Notes: generated by a model from the sequence alone, not told the origin. Shown: positions 16,753 to 26,268, counted from the stretch's first letter. The stretch is DNA of 64,000 bases from Streptomyces sp. NBC_00557 (GCF_036345995.1 NZ_CP107796.1:8122001-8186000), one strand, 5' to 3'. Made by a program: numbers and translations.

Positions 16753-19700
16753 ATGAAACCCCCCACCGATCCACGCCGCCGAGCGGCGGCCGTCATCCTC
16801 TTCGTGGTCGCCGTCGTCCTCGGCCTCAGCCACCCCGCGGCCCTCGCGGCCCTCGCGGCCCCGCGGCCCGCCCAGCACACCGCCGCCCGCGCCGCCGCCG
16901 AGTACAACGTGCGCGACTACGGCGCCAAGGGCGACGGCTCCACCAACGACAGCCCTGCCATCGACAAGGCGATCACCGCGGCCAACGCGGCGGGCGGCGG
17001 CACGGTCCGCTTCCCCGCCGGCAACTACAAGTCGAAGAACACCATCCACATGAAGAGCCATGTGACGCTCCAGGTCGACAAGGGCGCCACCATCCAGGGC
17101 TCCAGCGCGGACACCTACGACAAGGCCGAGTCCAACCCGAACGACGACTACCAGGACTACGGTCACAGCCACTTCCACGACGCGATGATCTACGGCGACA
17201 AGCTGACCGACATCGGCTTCGTCGGCCAGGGCGTCATCGACGGCGCAGGCAACCTGATCACCGGCAACCCGAAGTCCGGCGAGGCCGACAAGATCATCTC
17301 GTTGACCCGCTGCGACGGGCTCAGGATCGGCGACGGTCTCACCCTGCGCCGGGGCGGTCACTTCGCGGCCCTCATCAACGGCTGCACCAACGTGACCTCC
17401 GACCACCTGACGATCGACACCGCGAGCGACCGTGACGGCTGGAACGTCATCTCCACGACCAACGTCACCATCACCAACGCGACCATTCACGCCAACGACG
17501 ACGCCCTGGTCTTCAAGAGCGACTACGCCCTCGGCGCCAAGCTGTCCAACGGCCATGTCCGGGTGAGCGATTCGACCCTCGGCGCCAAGTGCTGCAACGC
17601 CCTGATGTTCGGCTCGGAGACCTGCGGCGACTTCTCGGACTACCAGTTCGAGAACATCCGGATCGACGGAGCGGACAAGTCCGGCCTCGGCATGGTCTCG
17701 ATGGACGGCTCGAAGATCTCCGACGTCCACTACCGCGACATCACGATGACCGACGTCCACTCGCCGATCATGCAGAAGATCGGCACACGGAAGCGGTGCG
17801 GCAACAGTCCCGGCGTCGGGTCGATCAGCAACGTCACGTACGACAACATCACGGCGACCGGCAACAGCCCGTCCTTCAGCCCGACCCTGTGGGGCGAGTC
17901 CGGCCACCGCATCAACGGCGTGACCTTCACCAACGTCAACATCACGGTCCCCGGCGGCAACGGCACCATGTCGACGGGCGTACCGAGCAACGACTCGACC
18001 GACTACAACCCCAAGAGCATCGGCACCCGGCCCGCCTACGGCTGGTACCTGCACAACGCCGACAACGTCCAGTTCACCGACAGCTCGGTCAAGTTCGCCT
18101 CGAACGACGGCCGGCCCGCGTTCATCGCCAACGCGGCCGGCGGCATCCGTCTGACCCGGTTCACCGCGCAGAAGGGCAGCAACTCCCCGTTCGACGCGGG
18201 CCTCCAGGACGTCAGCGGCTACTGCCTGACGGACAGCCACAACACCTCCGGTGGTGCCCTGCGGGTGTCGGCGAGCGGTTCCAGCCAGAACTGCACGAGC
18301 ACGGCGGTCAAGCCGCTCGACCTGGAGAACCCCCGCCAGGACTTCCTCCGCAACTCCGTCGGCGGTCTCTTCCTGCACTGGGGCCTGCGCACCGCGCCCG
18401 CCCACACCAGCTGCACCGCCTGGGAGAACGACGTGACGAACGGCGGCTGGACGCCCGACTACTGGGTCAACGAGGCGCAGAAGCTGCACACCCAGTACCT
18501 GGTCCTCGCCACCTTCCACAGCCGACTCGGCTACGCCCGCCCCTGGCCGTCCAAGATCCCCGGATCCTGCTCCACCAAGCGGGACTTCCTCGGCGAGCTG
18601 ATCACGGCCGCCAAGGCCAAGGGCATGAAGGTCATCCTCTACATGACGAACGACCCCCAGTGGCACGACGAGGGCGGCCACGAGTGGCTGGACTCGGCCG
18701 CGTACTCCGCCTACAAGGGCAAGAACGTCGACCTGACCACCAACGACGGCTTCGGCCAGTTCAGTTACGACAACTTCTTCGAGGTCATGGACCGCTATCC
18801 CGACCTCGGCGGCTTCTGGATCGACAACGACAACCCGTACTGGGAGAGCCACAACCTCTACCAGCAGATCTACGACAAGCGCCCGAACTACACGCTCAGC
18901 AACAACAACGAAGACACGCCGATCATGGACATGATCAGCAATGAGCAGAAGACGGGCATGACCCCGGCCTACGACTACCCCCAGGCCGTCTACACCGCCC
19001 AACCCCGCCTGACCGAAGCCGACTTCAAGCTGCCCTCGACCGGAGCCTGGTGGTACGACGGCTCCAACCCCTCCGTCGACCGGATGCTCACCCTCGGCCG
19101 CCTCATCACCAACGCCGGCTCGTCGGTCAAGGCGCTGATGGCCGAGACGGCCCAGGTCAACGGCAAGTTCCCGTCGAACCAGGCGTCCTTCAACACCTTC
19201 GCGAACACCTACCTCGACCCCATCTGGGAGTCCCTGCACGGCACCGAGGGCGGCGGCTACATGTACGGCGGCCTCAAGCCCGGCGCCTGGAACGACGGCG
19301 CGTACGGGGTGACGACCATCGCCAAGGGCGACCCGAACCGGCAGTACATCCACGTCCTGACCCCGCCCAGCACCAGCACCCTGCGTGTCCGGGACAACGG
19401 CTACCGCATCGCCTCCGTCACCAACCTCCGCACGGGCAAGGCGGTTTCGTGGTCGCAGTCGGGTGGTGTCCTGACCCTGACGGGGCTCGGCGACTGGGAC
19501 CCGTACGACACCGTCGTCAAGGTGACCACGGCCGGCCGCCAGGGCATCCTCACCGGCGTCAAGGTCAGTGCGAGCACCTCCGCGAGCGGCCACGGCGCGT
19601 CGGCGGCCGGTGACGGCGACTACCTCACCTACTGGGACAACAACAAGACCCTGCCCGTGAACCTCACCTTCGACCTCGGCTCGGCCAAGAAGGTGCAGTA

Positions 19701-20019
19701 CATCGGGCTCAACCAGCGCGAGGACTCCGTGGCCTACGCCCGTTCGAGCACCGAGCAGTCAGCGCGGATCAAGGACTACAAGGTGTTCCTGAGCAACGAC
19801 GGCTCGACCTGGGGGAGCGCGGTCAAGTCCGGCCAGCTGCCGAGCCGCCGCGGAATCCAGGGCATCGACCTGACCGCCGCCAACGCCCGCTACGTCCGCC
19901 TCGAGGTCGACACCACCTGGGCCGCCTCCAGTGACACCACCCGCTACAGGCGCCTGCGGGTCGACGAGGCGTGGATCGGCACCTCGTACGCCACACCCGC
20001 GAACGGGGGACAGTCATGA
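16753..20019 (+). CDS. Multidomain exported glycosidase: GH28-type beta-helix + GH29-like domain + CBM32
   Basis: 1088 residues. An N-terminal hydrophobic signal (AAAVILFVVAVVLGLSHPAA) is followed by a pectin-lyase-like right-handed beta-helix, residues about 50-510: YNVRDYGAKGDGSTNDSPAI, then the GH28 acid pair in ANDDALVFKSD; the usual GHG is replaced by CNALMFGSE. From about residue 531 (SVGGLFLHWGLRTAP) the sequence resembles an alpha-L-fucosidase (GH29) barrel; GGFWIDNDNPYW near residue 690 sits where the nucleophile Asp is expected. Residues about 930-1085 form an F5/8 type C (CBM32) module (LPVNLTFDLGSAKKVQYIGL). GH28 enzymes hydrolyse polygalacturonan or rhamnogalacturonan; GH29 enzymes remove alpha-L-fucose. 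Its stop overlaps the next start (ATGA). Confidence 0.8.
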   Translation: MKPPTDPRRRAAAVILFVVAVVLGLSHPAALAALAAPRPAQHTAARAAAEYNVRDYGAKGDGSTNDSPAIDKAITAANAAGGGTVRFPAGNYKSKNTIHMKSHVTLQVDKGATIQGSSADTYDKAESNPNDDYQDYGHSHFHDAMIYGDKLTDIGFVGQGVIDGAGNLITGNPKSGEADKIISLTRCDGLRIGDGLTLRRGGHFAALINGCTNVTSDHLTIDTASDRDGWNVISTTNVTITNATIHANDDALVFKSDYALGAKLSNGHVRVSDSTLGAKCCNALMFGSETCGDFSDYQFENIRIDGADKSGLGMVSMDGSKISDVHYRDITMTDVHSPIMQKIGTRKRCGNSPGVGSISNVTYDNITATGNSPSFSPTLWGESGHRINGVTFTNVNITVPGGNGTMSTGVPSNDSTDYNPKSIGTRPAYGWYLHNADNVQFTDSSVKFASNDGRPAFIANAAGGIRLTRFTAQKGSNSPFDAGLQDVSGYCLTDSHNTSGGALRVSASGSSQNCTSTAVKPLDLENPRQDFLRNSVGGLFLHWGLRTAPAHTSCTAWENDVTNGGWTPDYWVNEAQKLHTQYLVLATFHSRLGYARPWPSKIPGSCSTKRDFLGELITAAKAKGMKVILYMTNDPQWHDEGGHEWLDSAAYSAYKGKNVDLTTNDGFGQFSYDNFFEVMDRYPDLGGFWIDNDNPYWESHNLYQQIYDKRPNYTLSNNNEDTPIMDMISNEQKTGMTPAYDYPQAVYTAQPRLTEADFKLPSTGAWWYDGSNPSVDRMLTLGRLITNAGSSVKALMAETAQVNGKFPSNQASFNTFANTYLDPIWESLHGTEGGGYMYGGLKPGAWNDGAYGVTTIAKGDPNRQYIHVLTPPSTSTLRVRDNGYRIASVTNLRTGKAVSWSQSGGVLTLTGLGDWDPYDTVVKVTTAGRQGILTGVKVSASTSASGHGASAAGDGDYLTYWDNNKTLPVNLTFDLGSAKKVQYIGLNQREDSVAYARSSTEQSARIKDYKVFLSNDGSTWGSAVKSGQLPSRRGIQGIDLTAANARYVRLEVDTTWAASSDTTRYRRLRVDEAWIGTSYATPANGGQS

Positions 20020-22265
20020 TCCGTGCCAGATCGCTCACTGCCGCGGCGGCGGGCCTGCTTCTCGCCGCGGCGGTGCCGCTCGTGGGCACCGCCCACCCGG
20101 CCGCCGCCTCCGACAACGGCCAGTCCGTCCGGCCCGCCATGGGCTGGTCCAGCTGGAGCTTCGTGCGCCGCTGGCCGACCGAGGCGAAGATCAAGGCGCA
20201 GGCCGACGCGCTGGTCTCCAGCGGTCTGAAGGACCACGGCTTCGTCTACGTCAACCTCGACGACTTCTGGCAGAAGTGTGACAGCAACGGCTTCACCGTC
20301 GACAGCTACGGCCGCTGGGCCGTCGACACCGCCAAGTTCCCGGACGGCATCAAGGGGCTCGCCGACTACGTCCACTCCAAGGGCCTGAAGTTCGGCTTCT
20401 ACGTCACCCCGGGCATCGCGAAGAACGCCGTCACCAGGAACACGCCGATCGAGGGGACCTCGTACCACGCGAAGGACATCGCGGACACGTCCAGGACCGA
20501 GAAGAACTACAACTGCAAGAACATGTACTACATCGACTACTCCAAGCCGGGCGCGCAGGAGTTCGTCAACTTCTGGGCCAAGCAGTTCGCGTCCTGGGGT
20601 GTCGACTACCTGAAGATCGACGGGGTCGGCAGCGCCGACATCCCCGACGTCCAGGCCTGGGACAAGGCGCTGCGGTCCAGCGGACGGCCCATCAACTTCG
20701 CCCTGTCCAACAACCTGCCGATCGCGGATGCCTCCACCTGGCGGAAACTGGCGAACAGCTGGCGCACCCAGGGCGACGTCGAGTGCTACTGCGGGCCGGG
20801 CAGCAACGGCAGCGGCTATCCGCTGACCGACTGGTCCCACGTCTCCAAGCGGTTCGACTCGGCCGCCTCCTGGCAGCCGTACGCCGGACCCGGCGGCTGG
20901 AACGACCTGGACTCGCTGGAGATCGGGAACGGCGACCGGGTGGGCCTGACGGCGGACCAGCGCCGCTCGCACTTCACGCTGTGGTCGATGGCGGCGGCCC
21001 CGCTGCTGCTCGGAACCGATCTCACGCAACTGGACTCCGTCGACAAGGCGATGCTGACCAACGACCGGCTGATCGGCGTCGACCAGGACGGGGTCGCGGC
21101 CAAGCGGATCGTGAGCAGCGGTGCCAAACAGGTCTGGAGCAAGAAGGAGAGCGACGGCCAGTACGTCGTGGCCCTGTTCAACACCGGGACCTCGGGCAAC
21201 GCCACGGTCAGCGTGAACTGGTCGCAGGTCGGCTTCAGCGGCTCGGGAGACGTGACCGACCTCTGGTCCGGATCCCACAAGGGCGTGATCGCCGACTCCT
21301 ACAGCGCCACCCTGCGTCCCGGCGAGACCAGGCTCATCCGGGTCAAGCCCGTCAACTCCCTCAAAGCGGCGGCCGCTTCGCCCGGATTCGCCGTGGCCCC
21401 CTACGAGTACCTCGGCTGGGGCAGCCCCCAGAACCCGACCTCCGTGATGTCCGCGACCGGCGTCAAGTGGTTCACCCTCGCCTTCATCCTCTCCGACGGC
21501 ACCTGCAACCCGAAGTGGGACGGCTCCCGCCCGCTGACCGGAGGCAGCGACCAGTCCACGATCAACAAGATCAGAGCGGCGGGCGGTGACGTCGTCGTCT
21601 CCGTCGGCGGCTGGAGCGGGAACAAGCTCGGCGAGAAGTGCTCCAGCGCCTCCGCGCTCGCCGGCGCCTACCAGAAGGTGATCAACGCCTACAAGCTGAA
21701 GGCGCTCGACATCGACATCGAGAACACCGAGTGGTCCAATGCCACCGTGCGGCAGCGGGTCGTCGACGCGCTGAAGACGGTCAAGGCGAACAACCCGGGT
21801 CTGAAGACCGTCATCACCTTCGGCACCACCGCCGGCGGCCCCGACTCCACCGGCGTCGACATGATCAAGCGGGCCGCGAACTCCGATCTGGCGAACGACG
21901 TCTGGTGCATCATGCCGTTCGACTTCGGCGGCGGCACCACCAACATGGGCAGCCTCACCGCCAAGGCCATGGAAGGTCTCAAGGCCCAGGTGAAGTCGGC
22001 GTACGGCTACAGCGACGCCACCGCCTACGCGCGCATCGGGCTGTCGTCGATGAACGGCAAGACCGACGACTCCGGTGAGCGCGTCCGCGTCGCCGACTTC
22101 AAGACCATGCTCGCCTACGCCCAGCAGCACCACATCGGACGGCTCACCTACTGGGCGGTCAACCGCGACCGGGCCTGCGGTTCGGGCACCGACGGCGATG
22201 CCTGCAGCGGCGTGTCGCAGCAGCCGTACGACTACCTCAAGGTCTTCACCCAGTACACGGGCTGA
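20016..22265 (+). CDS. Exported GH27 alpha-galactosidase fused to a GH18-like domain
   Basis: 749 residues with a Sec signal (LTAAAAGLLLAAAVPLVG, cleavage near AAA-S). Residues 40-450 are a GH27 barrel plus beta-sandwich: PAMGWSSWSF, YVNLDDFWQ, the nucleophile segment VDYLKIDGVG, and GGWNDLDSLEIGNG with the second carboxylate. Residues about 460-749 are a different barrel, close to GH18: KWFTLAFILSDGTC, DVVVSVGGWSGNK, and ALDIDIENTEW, which holds the D-x-D-x-E catalytic signature. GH27 removes terminal alpha-galactose (or beta-arabinopyranose); GH18 cleaves chitin-type or related chains. Finding both in one polypeptide is unusual. Start coupled to the preceding stop; the next gene begins 12 bases after. 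Confidence 0.82.
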   Translation: MIRARSLTAAAAGLLLAAAVPLVGTAHPAAASDNGQSVRPAMGWSSWSFVRRWPTEAKIKAQADALVSSGLKDHGFVYVNLDDFWQKCDSNGFTVDSYGRWAVDTAKFPDGIKGLADYVHSKGLKFGFYVTPGIAKNAVTRNTPIEGTSYHAKDIADTSRTEKNYNCKNMYYIDYSKPGAQEFVNFWAKQFASWGVDYLKIDGVGSADIPDVQAWDKALRSSGRPINFALSNNLPIADASTWRKLANSWRTQGDVECYCGPGSNGSGYPLTDWSHVSKRFDSAASWQPYAGPGGWNDLDSLEIGNGDRVGLTADQRRSHFTLWSMAAAPLLLGTDLTQLDSVDKAMLTNDRLIGVDQDGVAAKRIVSSGAKQVWSKKESDGQYVVALFNTGTSGNATVSVNWSQVGFSGSGDVTDLWSGSHKGVIADSYSATLRPGETRLIRVKPVNSLKAAAASPGFAVAPYEYLGWGSPQNPTSVMSATGVKWFTLAFILSDGTCNPKWDGSRPLTGGSDQSTINKIRAAGGDVVVSVGGWSGNKLGEKCSSASALAGAYQKVINAYKLKALDIDIENTEWSNATVRQRVVDALKTVKANNPGLKTVITFGTTAGGPDSTGVDMIKRAANSDLANDVWCIMPFDFGGGTTNMGSLTAKAMEGLKAQVKSAYGYSDATAYARIGLSSMNGKTDDSGERVRVADFKTMLAYAQQHHIGRLTYWAVNRDRACGSGTDGDACSGVSQQPYDYLKVFTQYTG

Positions 22266-22276
22266 GGGGAACATCC

Positions 22277-24307
22277 GTGAACATCGCAAGAGTTCTGCCG
22301 TACGGCGTCGCGGCGGCCCTGGCGCTGCCGCTCGCCGGTCTCGGCCAGGGCACCGCACTGGCCGCCACCGACTACCAGGCCGAGGACGCCCTGATCTCGC
22401 AGGGCACCGTCGCCACCAACCACACCGGGTACACCGGCACCGGCTTCGTCGACTACACCAACGTCAAGGGCTCCTCCGTGGAGTTCACGGTGAGCGCGGC
22501 CTCCGTCGGCACCTCCGCCCTCACCCTGCGGTACGCCAACGGGACCTCCACCGACCGGCCGATGGACATCTCCGTGAACGGCACGGTCGTCGCCTCCGGC
22601 GTGTCCTTCCCGGCCACCGCCGACTGGAACACCTGGGCCACCAAGACCGTGAACGTCCCGCTGACCGCGGGCACCGACAAGATCCGGGCCACCGCCACCA
22701 CGGCCAACGGCGGTCCCAACCTCGACCGCGTCAGCCTCGACGCGGCCGCCGACACCCAGGCCCCGACCCGTCCCGGACAGCCCAGCTGCTCGGACATCGG
22801 TGAGAACGGACTCACCCTGGCCTGGGGCGCGTCCACGGACAACGTGGGCGTGAGCGCGTACGACATCTACGAGCACGGCAACAAGATCAGCGAGGCGCCA
22901 GGGAGTTCGACCTCCAAGGCGCTGACCGGGCTCACACCGAACACCGACTACAACCTCACGGTGATCGCCCGCGACGCGGCCGGCAACACCTCACCCGCCA
23001 GCCCGGTCGTCGACTGCACCACCAAGCCCAGCTCCGACACCACCCCGCCGAGCAAGCCGGGCACGCTGTCCGCGAGCAACGTCACCGCCAACAGCGCCGA
23101 CCTGAAGTGGGGCGCCTCGAGTGACGACAAGGCGGTGGTCGCCTACGACGTGCGCAGCGACACCACTGTCTACGACACGGTCACCAGCGGCACGTCCACC
23201 ACGCTCACCGGGCTCGCCTGCAACAGCCCCTACAGCCTGAACGTCGTCGCCCGGGACGCGGCCGGCAACGTCTCCGAGGCCAGCAACACGGTCTCCTTCA
23301 CCACGAAGGCGTGCGCGACCGACGGCGGAGTGCCGTCCTCGATCGCGACGCTCTCCACCGGCTGGACCATCCCCTGGGGCACCTACTGGATGCCCGACGG
23401 CAAGAGCGCGCTGGTCACCGAGCGGGACGACTTCCGGGTCTGGAAGGTCACCAAGGACGGCACGAAGACCCAGGTCGGCACCGTCCCGAACGCCGTCACC
23501 ACCAACGGCGAGGGCGGACTGCTCGGCGTCGCCGTCGACCCCAAGTGGGACACCAACCACTACGTCTACTTCATGCACACCGCGTCCGAGGGCAACCGGG
23601 TGGTGCGCATGACGTATGACGGCACCAAGCTCAGCGACTACAAGATCCTGCTCCAGGGCATCAAGAAGAACCGCTACCACAACGGCGGACGGCTCCTCTT
23701 CGGTCCCGACGGCTACCTCTACGTCTCCACCGGCGAGGCCCAGACGCCCGACCTGGCGCAGGACAAGAACTCCCTCAACGGCAAGCTCCTGCGCATGACG
23801 ACCGACGGCAAGCCCGCCCCCGGCAACCCGTTCGGCAACTACGTCTACAGCCTCGGCCACCGCAACCCGCAGGGCCTCGCCTTCGACCGCAACGGCCGGT
23901 TGTGGGAAGCGGAGTTCGGCAACAGCTCCAAGGACGAGCTGAACCTGATCAAGCCGGGCGCCAACTACGGCTGGCCGACCTGCGAGGGCACGTGCAGCGT
24001 GTCCGGGATGACCAACCCCAAGGCCACCTGGAACGTCTCGGAGGCCTCCCCGAGCGGTATCGCCATCGTCCGCAACGTCGTCTACATGGCGTCCCTGCGT
24101 GGCGAACGGCTGTGGCGGATCCCGATCAACGGCGACAACGAGAGCGTGGGCACGCCGACCGCCTACTACGTGGGCACCTACGGCCGACTGCGGACCGTCA
24201 CCAAGGTCCCCGGAGCCGATCAGCTCTGGCTGTCGACCACCAACTGCGACAACAACGGCAACCAGCCCGACGGATCGGACAAGATCTTCCGCGTGAGCAT
24301 CAGCTGA
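22277..24307 (+). CDS. Exported CBM35-FN3-FN3-PQQ-type sugar dehydrogenase
   Basis: 676 residues with a Sec signal (VAAALALPLAGLGQGTALAA). Modules in order: a CBM35-like sugar-binding sandwich, residues 30-160 (DYQAEDALISQG to PNLDRVSLDAA); two fibronectin III repeats, about 165-255 and 258-345 (each with an ARDAAGNxS strand); and a six-bladed soluble glucose/sorbosone dehydrogenase propeller, about 350-676, with GEGGLLGVAVDPKW, RYHNGGRLLFGPDGYLYV and SLGHRNPQGLAFD. Relatives oxidise free or chain-end sugars using PQQ. The CBM suggests it works on or near a polymer. GTG start with GAGGGGAAC upstream. Last gene of the cluster, followed by a hairpin. Confidence 0.82.
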   Translation: MNIARVLPYGVAAALALPLAGLGQGTALAATDYQAEDALISQGTVATNHTGYTGTGFVDYTNVKGSSVEFTVSAASVGTSALTLRYANGTSTDRPMDISVNGTVVASGVSFPATADWNTWATKTVNVPLTAGTDKIRATATTANGGPNLDRVSLDAAADTQAPTRPGQPSCSDIGENGLTLAWGASTDNVGVSAYDIYEHGNKISEAPGSSTSKALTGLTPNTDYNLTVIARDAAGNTSPASPVVDCTTKPSSDTTPPSKPGTLSASNVTANSADLKWGASSDDKAVVAYDVRSDTTVYDTVTSGTSTTLTGLACNSPYSLNVVARDAAGNVSEASNTVSFTTKACATDGGVPSSIATLSTGWTIPWGTYWMPDGKSALVTERDDFRVWKVTKDGTKTQVGTVPNAVTTNGEGGLLGVAVDPKWDTNHYVYFMHTASEGNRVVRMTYDGTKLSDYKILLQGIKKNRYHNGGRLLFGPDGYLYVSTGEAQTPDLAQDKNSLNGKLLRMTTDGKPAPGNPFGNYVYSLGHRNPQGLAFDRNGRLWEAEFGNSSKDELNLIKPGANYGWPTCEGTCSVSGMTNPKATWNVSEASPSGIAIVRNVVYMASLRGERLWRIPINGDNESVGTPTAYYVGTYGRLRTVTKVPGADQLWLSTTNCDNNGNQPDGSDKIFRVSIS

Positions 24308-24312
24308 TCGGC

Positions 24313-24340
24313 CGTCAGGCCCGACCCGTGGGCCTCGACG
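24313..24340. terminator. Hairpin ending the polysaccharide cluster
   Basis: CGTCAGGCCC pairs with GGGCCTcGACG (one bulged C) around a seven-base loop, starting six bases after the last stop codon of the cluster. Confidence 0.55.
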
Positions 24341-24344
24341 TCGT

Positions 24345-24545
24345 TGGCGTGGGCGTTCTCGATTGGCCTTGCCCTTCGGCTCCAGGGACGGGGTCAGCCC
24401 ACCGCGTTCCTCGACGAATAGCTGGGCCAGGATACGGAAACGTGCGGATCGACTCGGCCTGCGAGATCAGGGTGTTGGCGGCCTCCACCGCCCGACGCAC
24501 CTCAATCTGCAGGTCCGGGTCGCGCACCCGCTCCTCCAGCACCCC
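24345..24545 (-). pseudogene. C-terminal relic of an AMP-dependent acyl-CoA synthetase/ligase
   Basis: On the minus strand VRDPDLQIEVRRAVEAANTL and ISQAESIRTF match the last helix-strand of long-chain acyl-CoA synthetases. After a one-base shift near 24440 the next frame continues FRILAQLFVEERGGLTPSLE, the family's lid segment. The body of the enzyme, including the AMP-binding motif, is absent. No surviving catalytic function. Confidence 0.6.
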
Positions 24546-24803
24546 GGGGGAGACGCGCTTGCCGCCGGAGCCGGCCGCGTTCGCCGGATACGGCAGCAGC
24601 GAGGCCCGCTGGGACCACCAGGAGCAGATCCGCACCTGCTGCTTGCGGGGCGGCTTGCCGGCTGTCGTGCCACGGTGGCTGTGCGATGCCGACCGGTACG
24701 CGGTCGTGCAGCCGTACACGCAGTTCGACCCGGCGCTGCTCACCGAGGGCCCGGCGACCTGCACCGCGCCTGGCCGCCCGGTGACGCTCCGCTGGACGCG
24801 TCC

Positions 24804-25448
24804 TCAGTAGATGGTGACGGACACCCCGCACAGGCCGCGTGCGTCCGCCGCGGCCTGCCGCCACATCCGCAGCGGACCGTCCAGGACGCTCTCCTCTGCG
24901 TCGCCGTAGCCCAGCCAGTCCTGGTCCGTGGCCTTCGCACGTTCTTCCGCCGTGAAGCCCAGTGCCCGCTCGACAGCAGGAAGCGTCTGGCGCACCTCGG
25001 CGGAGGTGAGGAGGAAGTTGCCGCACCAGCCAGGCAGGAGGGCGGCCCGGGCGGGGCCGATGGCGTGGAGAAAAGATCTCAGCGCGTACTCCTTGCTCTG
25101 GACCGAAACGAAGATGTCCTCCGCGTCGGTGACCAGGTCCCATACGTGGGTGAGCAGTGAGAAGTCGTCGTCGGGTGACAGGCCGTCGTACATCTTCTGC
25201 ACGTGCTTCCCGGAAGCGGTCAGGTCCAGGAAGGAGTCCAGTGCGTCCGCCTCTCTTCCGGGGAACTGACCGAAGGGGTTCCGCCAGGTTCGGAAGTCCG
25301 GCAGAGGCTCCCGACGCCAGCGTTCCCAGCGTTCTCGAGCGAACGGCTCGTCCCGCTCCGCAGCGATCAGTGGGAGCAGCCGAGGGGCCAAAGCGGTGAT
25401 GAAGTCATCGTCGTGGGCGCTGATGCACCAGGCCGAGGTGATACCCAT
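24804..25448 (-). CDS. Hypothetical cytosolic protein
   Basis: 214 residues from an ATG at 25448. The sequence is protein-like throughout: MGITSAWCISAHDDDFITAL, a charged ERDEPFARERWERWRREPLP helix, DFSLLTHVWDLVTDAEDIFV, and a final FTAEERAKATDQDWLGYGDA helix. No signal or membrane segment is present. I recognise no domain; the general style (short acidic strands, Trp-rich) is that of streptomycete single-copy hypotheticals. The frame stays open well upstream of 25448, but that part has biased low-complexity composition. An unassigned open stretch on the other strand (about 24560-24800) lies downstream. Confidence 0.6.
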   Translation of the reverse strand: MGITSAWCISAHDDDFITALAPRLLPLIAAERDEPFARERWERWRREPLPDFRTWRNPFGQFPGREADALDSFLDLTASGKHVQKMYDGLSPDDDFSLLTHVWDLVTDAEDIFVSVQSKEYALRSFLHAIGPARAALLPGWCGNFLLTSAEVRQTLPAVERALGFTAEERAKATDQDWLGYGDAEESVLDGPLRMWRQAAADARGLCGVSVTIY

Positions 25449-26268
25449 GGGAGGACCGTACGAGGCGCCACTGACAAGTGTGAGAGGAGAAGTGACCGGG
25501 CGGGGTCCCAGGACACCGCCGTTGCGGCCGGTCCCCGTGTCGTTCCCCGACGCCCCGCCTCGGCGTGGTGCGCGTGTCGGCGGGTGCGGACGGGCAGGAT
25601 GAAGTCGGCACGTGAGCCTGGGAGTTGGCAGAGTCCGAGTGGTGCCGTGCCGGTGGCATGGGGGAGGGGACAGCGTGGGGCTGGATACACGCACTACACC
25701 GGGCGGCGACATGGTCGGTGCGCGGGGACGGTGGGCTCCGGTGGGCGGCCGGTGTCGGGGATGCTGTGTTCCACGGGACGGAGTTCGTCGCTGGTTACGC
25801 GGGGCTGCGCTGGGACGTCCCGCCGGCGCCTGTGCGCCGACCCTGCGGTCGCCCGCCGCAACATCGTCCGGCTCAAGCAACCCGACGACCGCCTGGAGAG
25901 CACCAGGTGCTGATCGATGCCACCCACCCGGACGCCTGGCCGTCGAGTTGTGAAGGCCTGCCGGGAAGGCGGAGACCGGTGGAACGAGTGAGCGGACCCG
26001 TCCTCGCGGGGTGGCCCTCGATGGGGTGCCGGGTCGGGGGCGAGGGGTGCCGGTGCGTCAACGGCCTGGGTCTAGCCGCCGGCACGAACCGCCCAGACGG
26101 TCAGGGGGAATCGCCCTCCTCGATGACCACCCTCCGACCATCTGCTCTCCACGGCGAAGCTGCCAGCCCCCTCGCTCACACGACAACCACCTCGCCACGG
26201 ACCCGGGGTCCCAAGCCTTCCACGCGGGCCTGGCTCAGGGGACAGCACCCTGACCCTCAGAGACCACC
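25449..26268. other. Gene-poor stretch
   Basis: About 820 bases with overlapping open frames on both strands but no ribosome site plus family resemblance for any of them. The + strand frame across 25625-26347 has arginine- and proline-rich composition typical of an out-of-frame reading. I see no RNA gene or clear repeat. Confidence 0.4.

Noticed and set aside
16726..19593. A 955-codon open frame on the minus strand antisense to the GH28/GH29-like gene
   Set aside because: Its composition is repetitive Val/Gly/Arg/Asp with no domain, and the plus-strand frame has clear motifs; it is the usual high-GC antisense shadow.
19944..22358. An 804-codon minus-strand frame opposite the GH27/GH18-like gene
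   Set aside because: Shadow frame: Val/Gly/Asp-rich, no ribosome site, no recognisable family.
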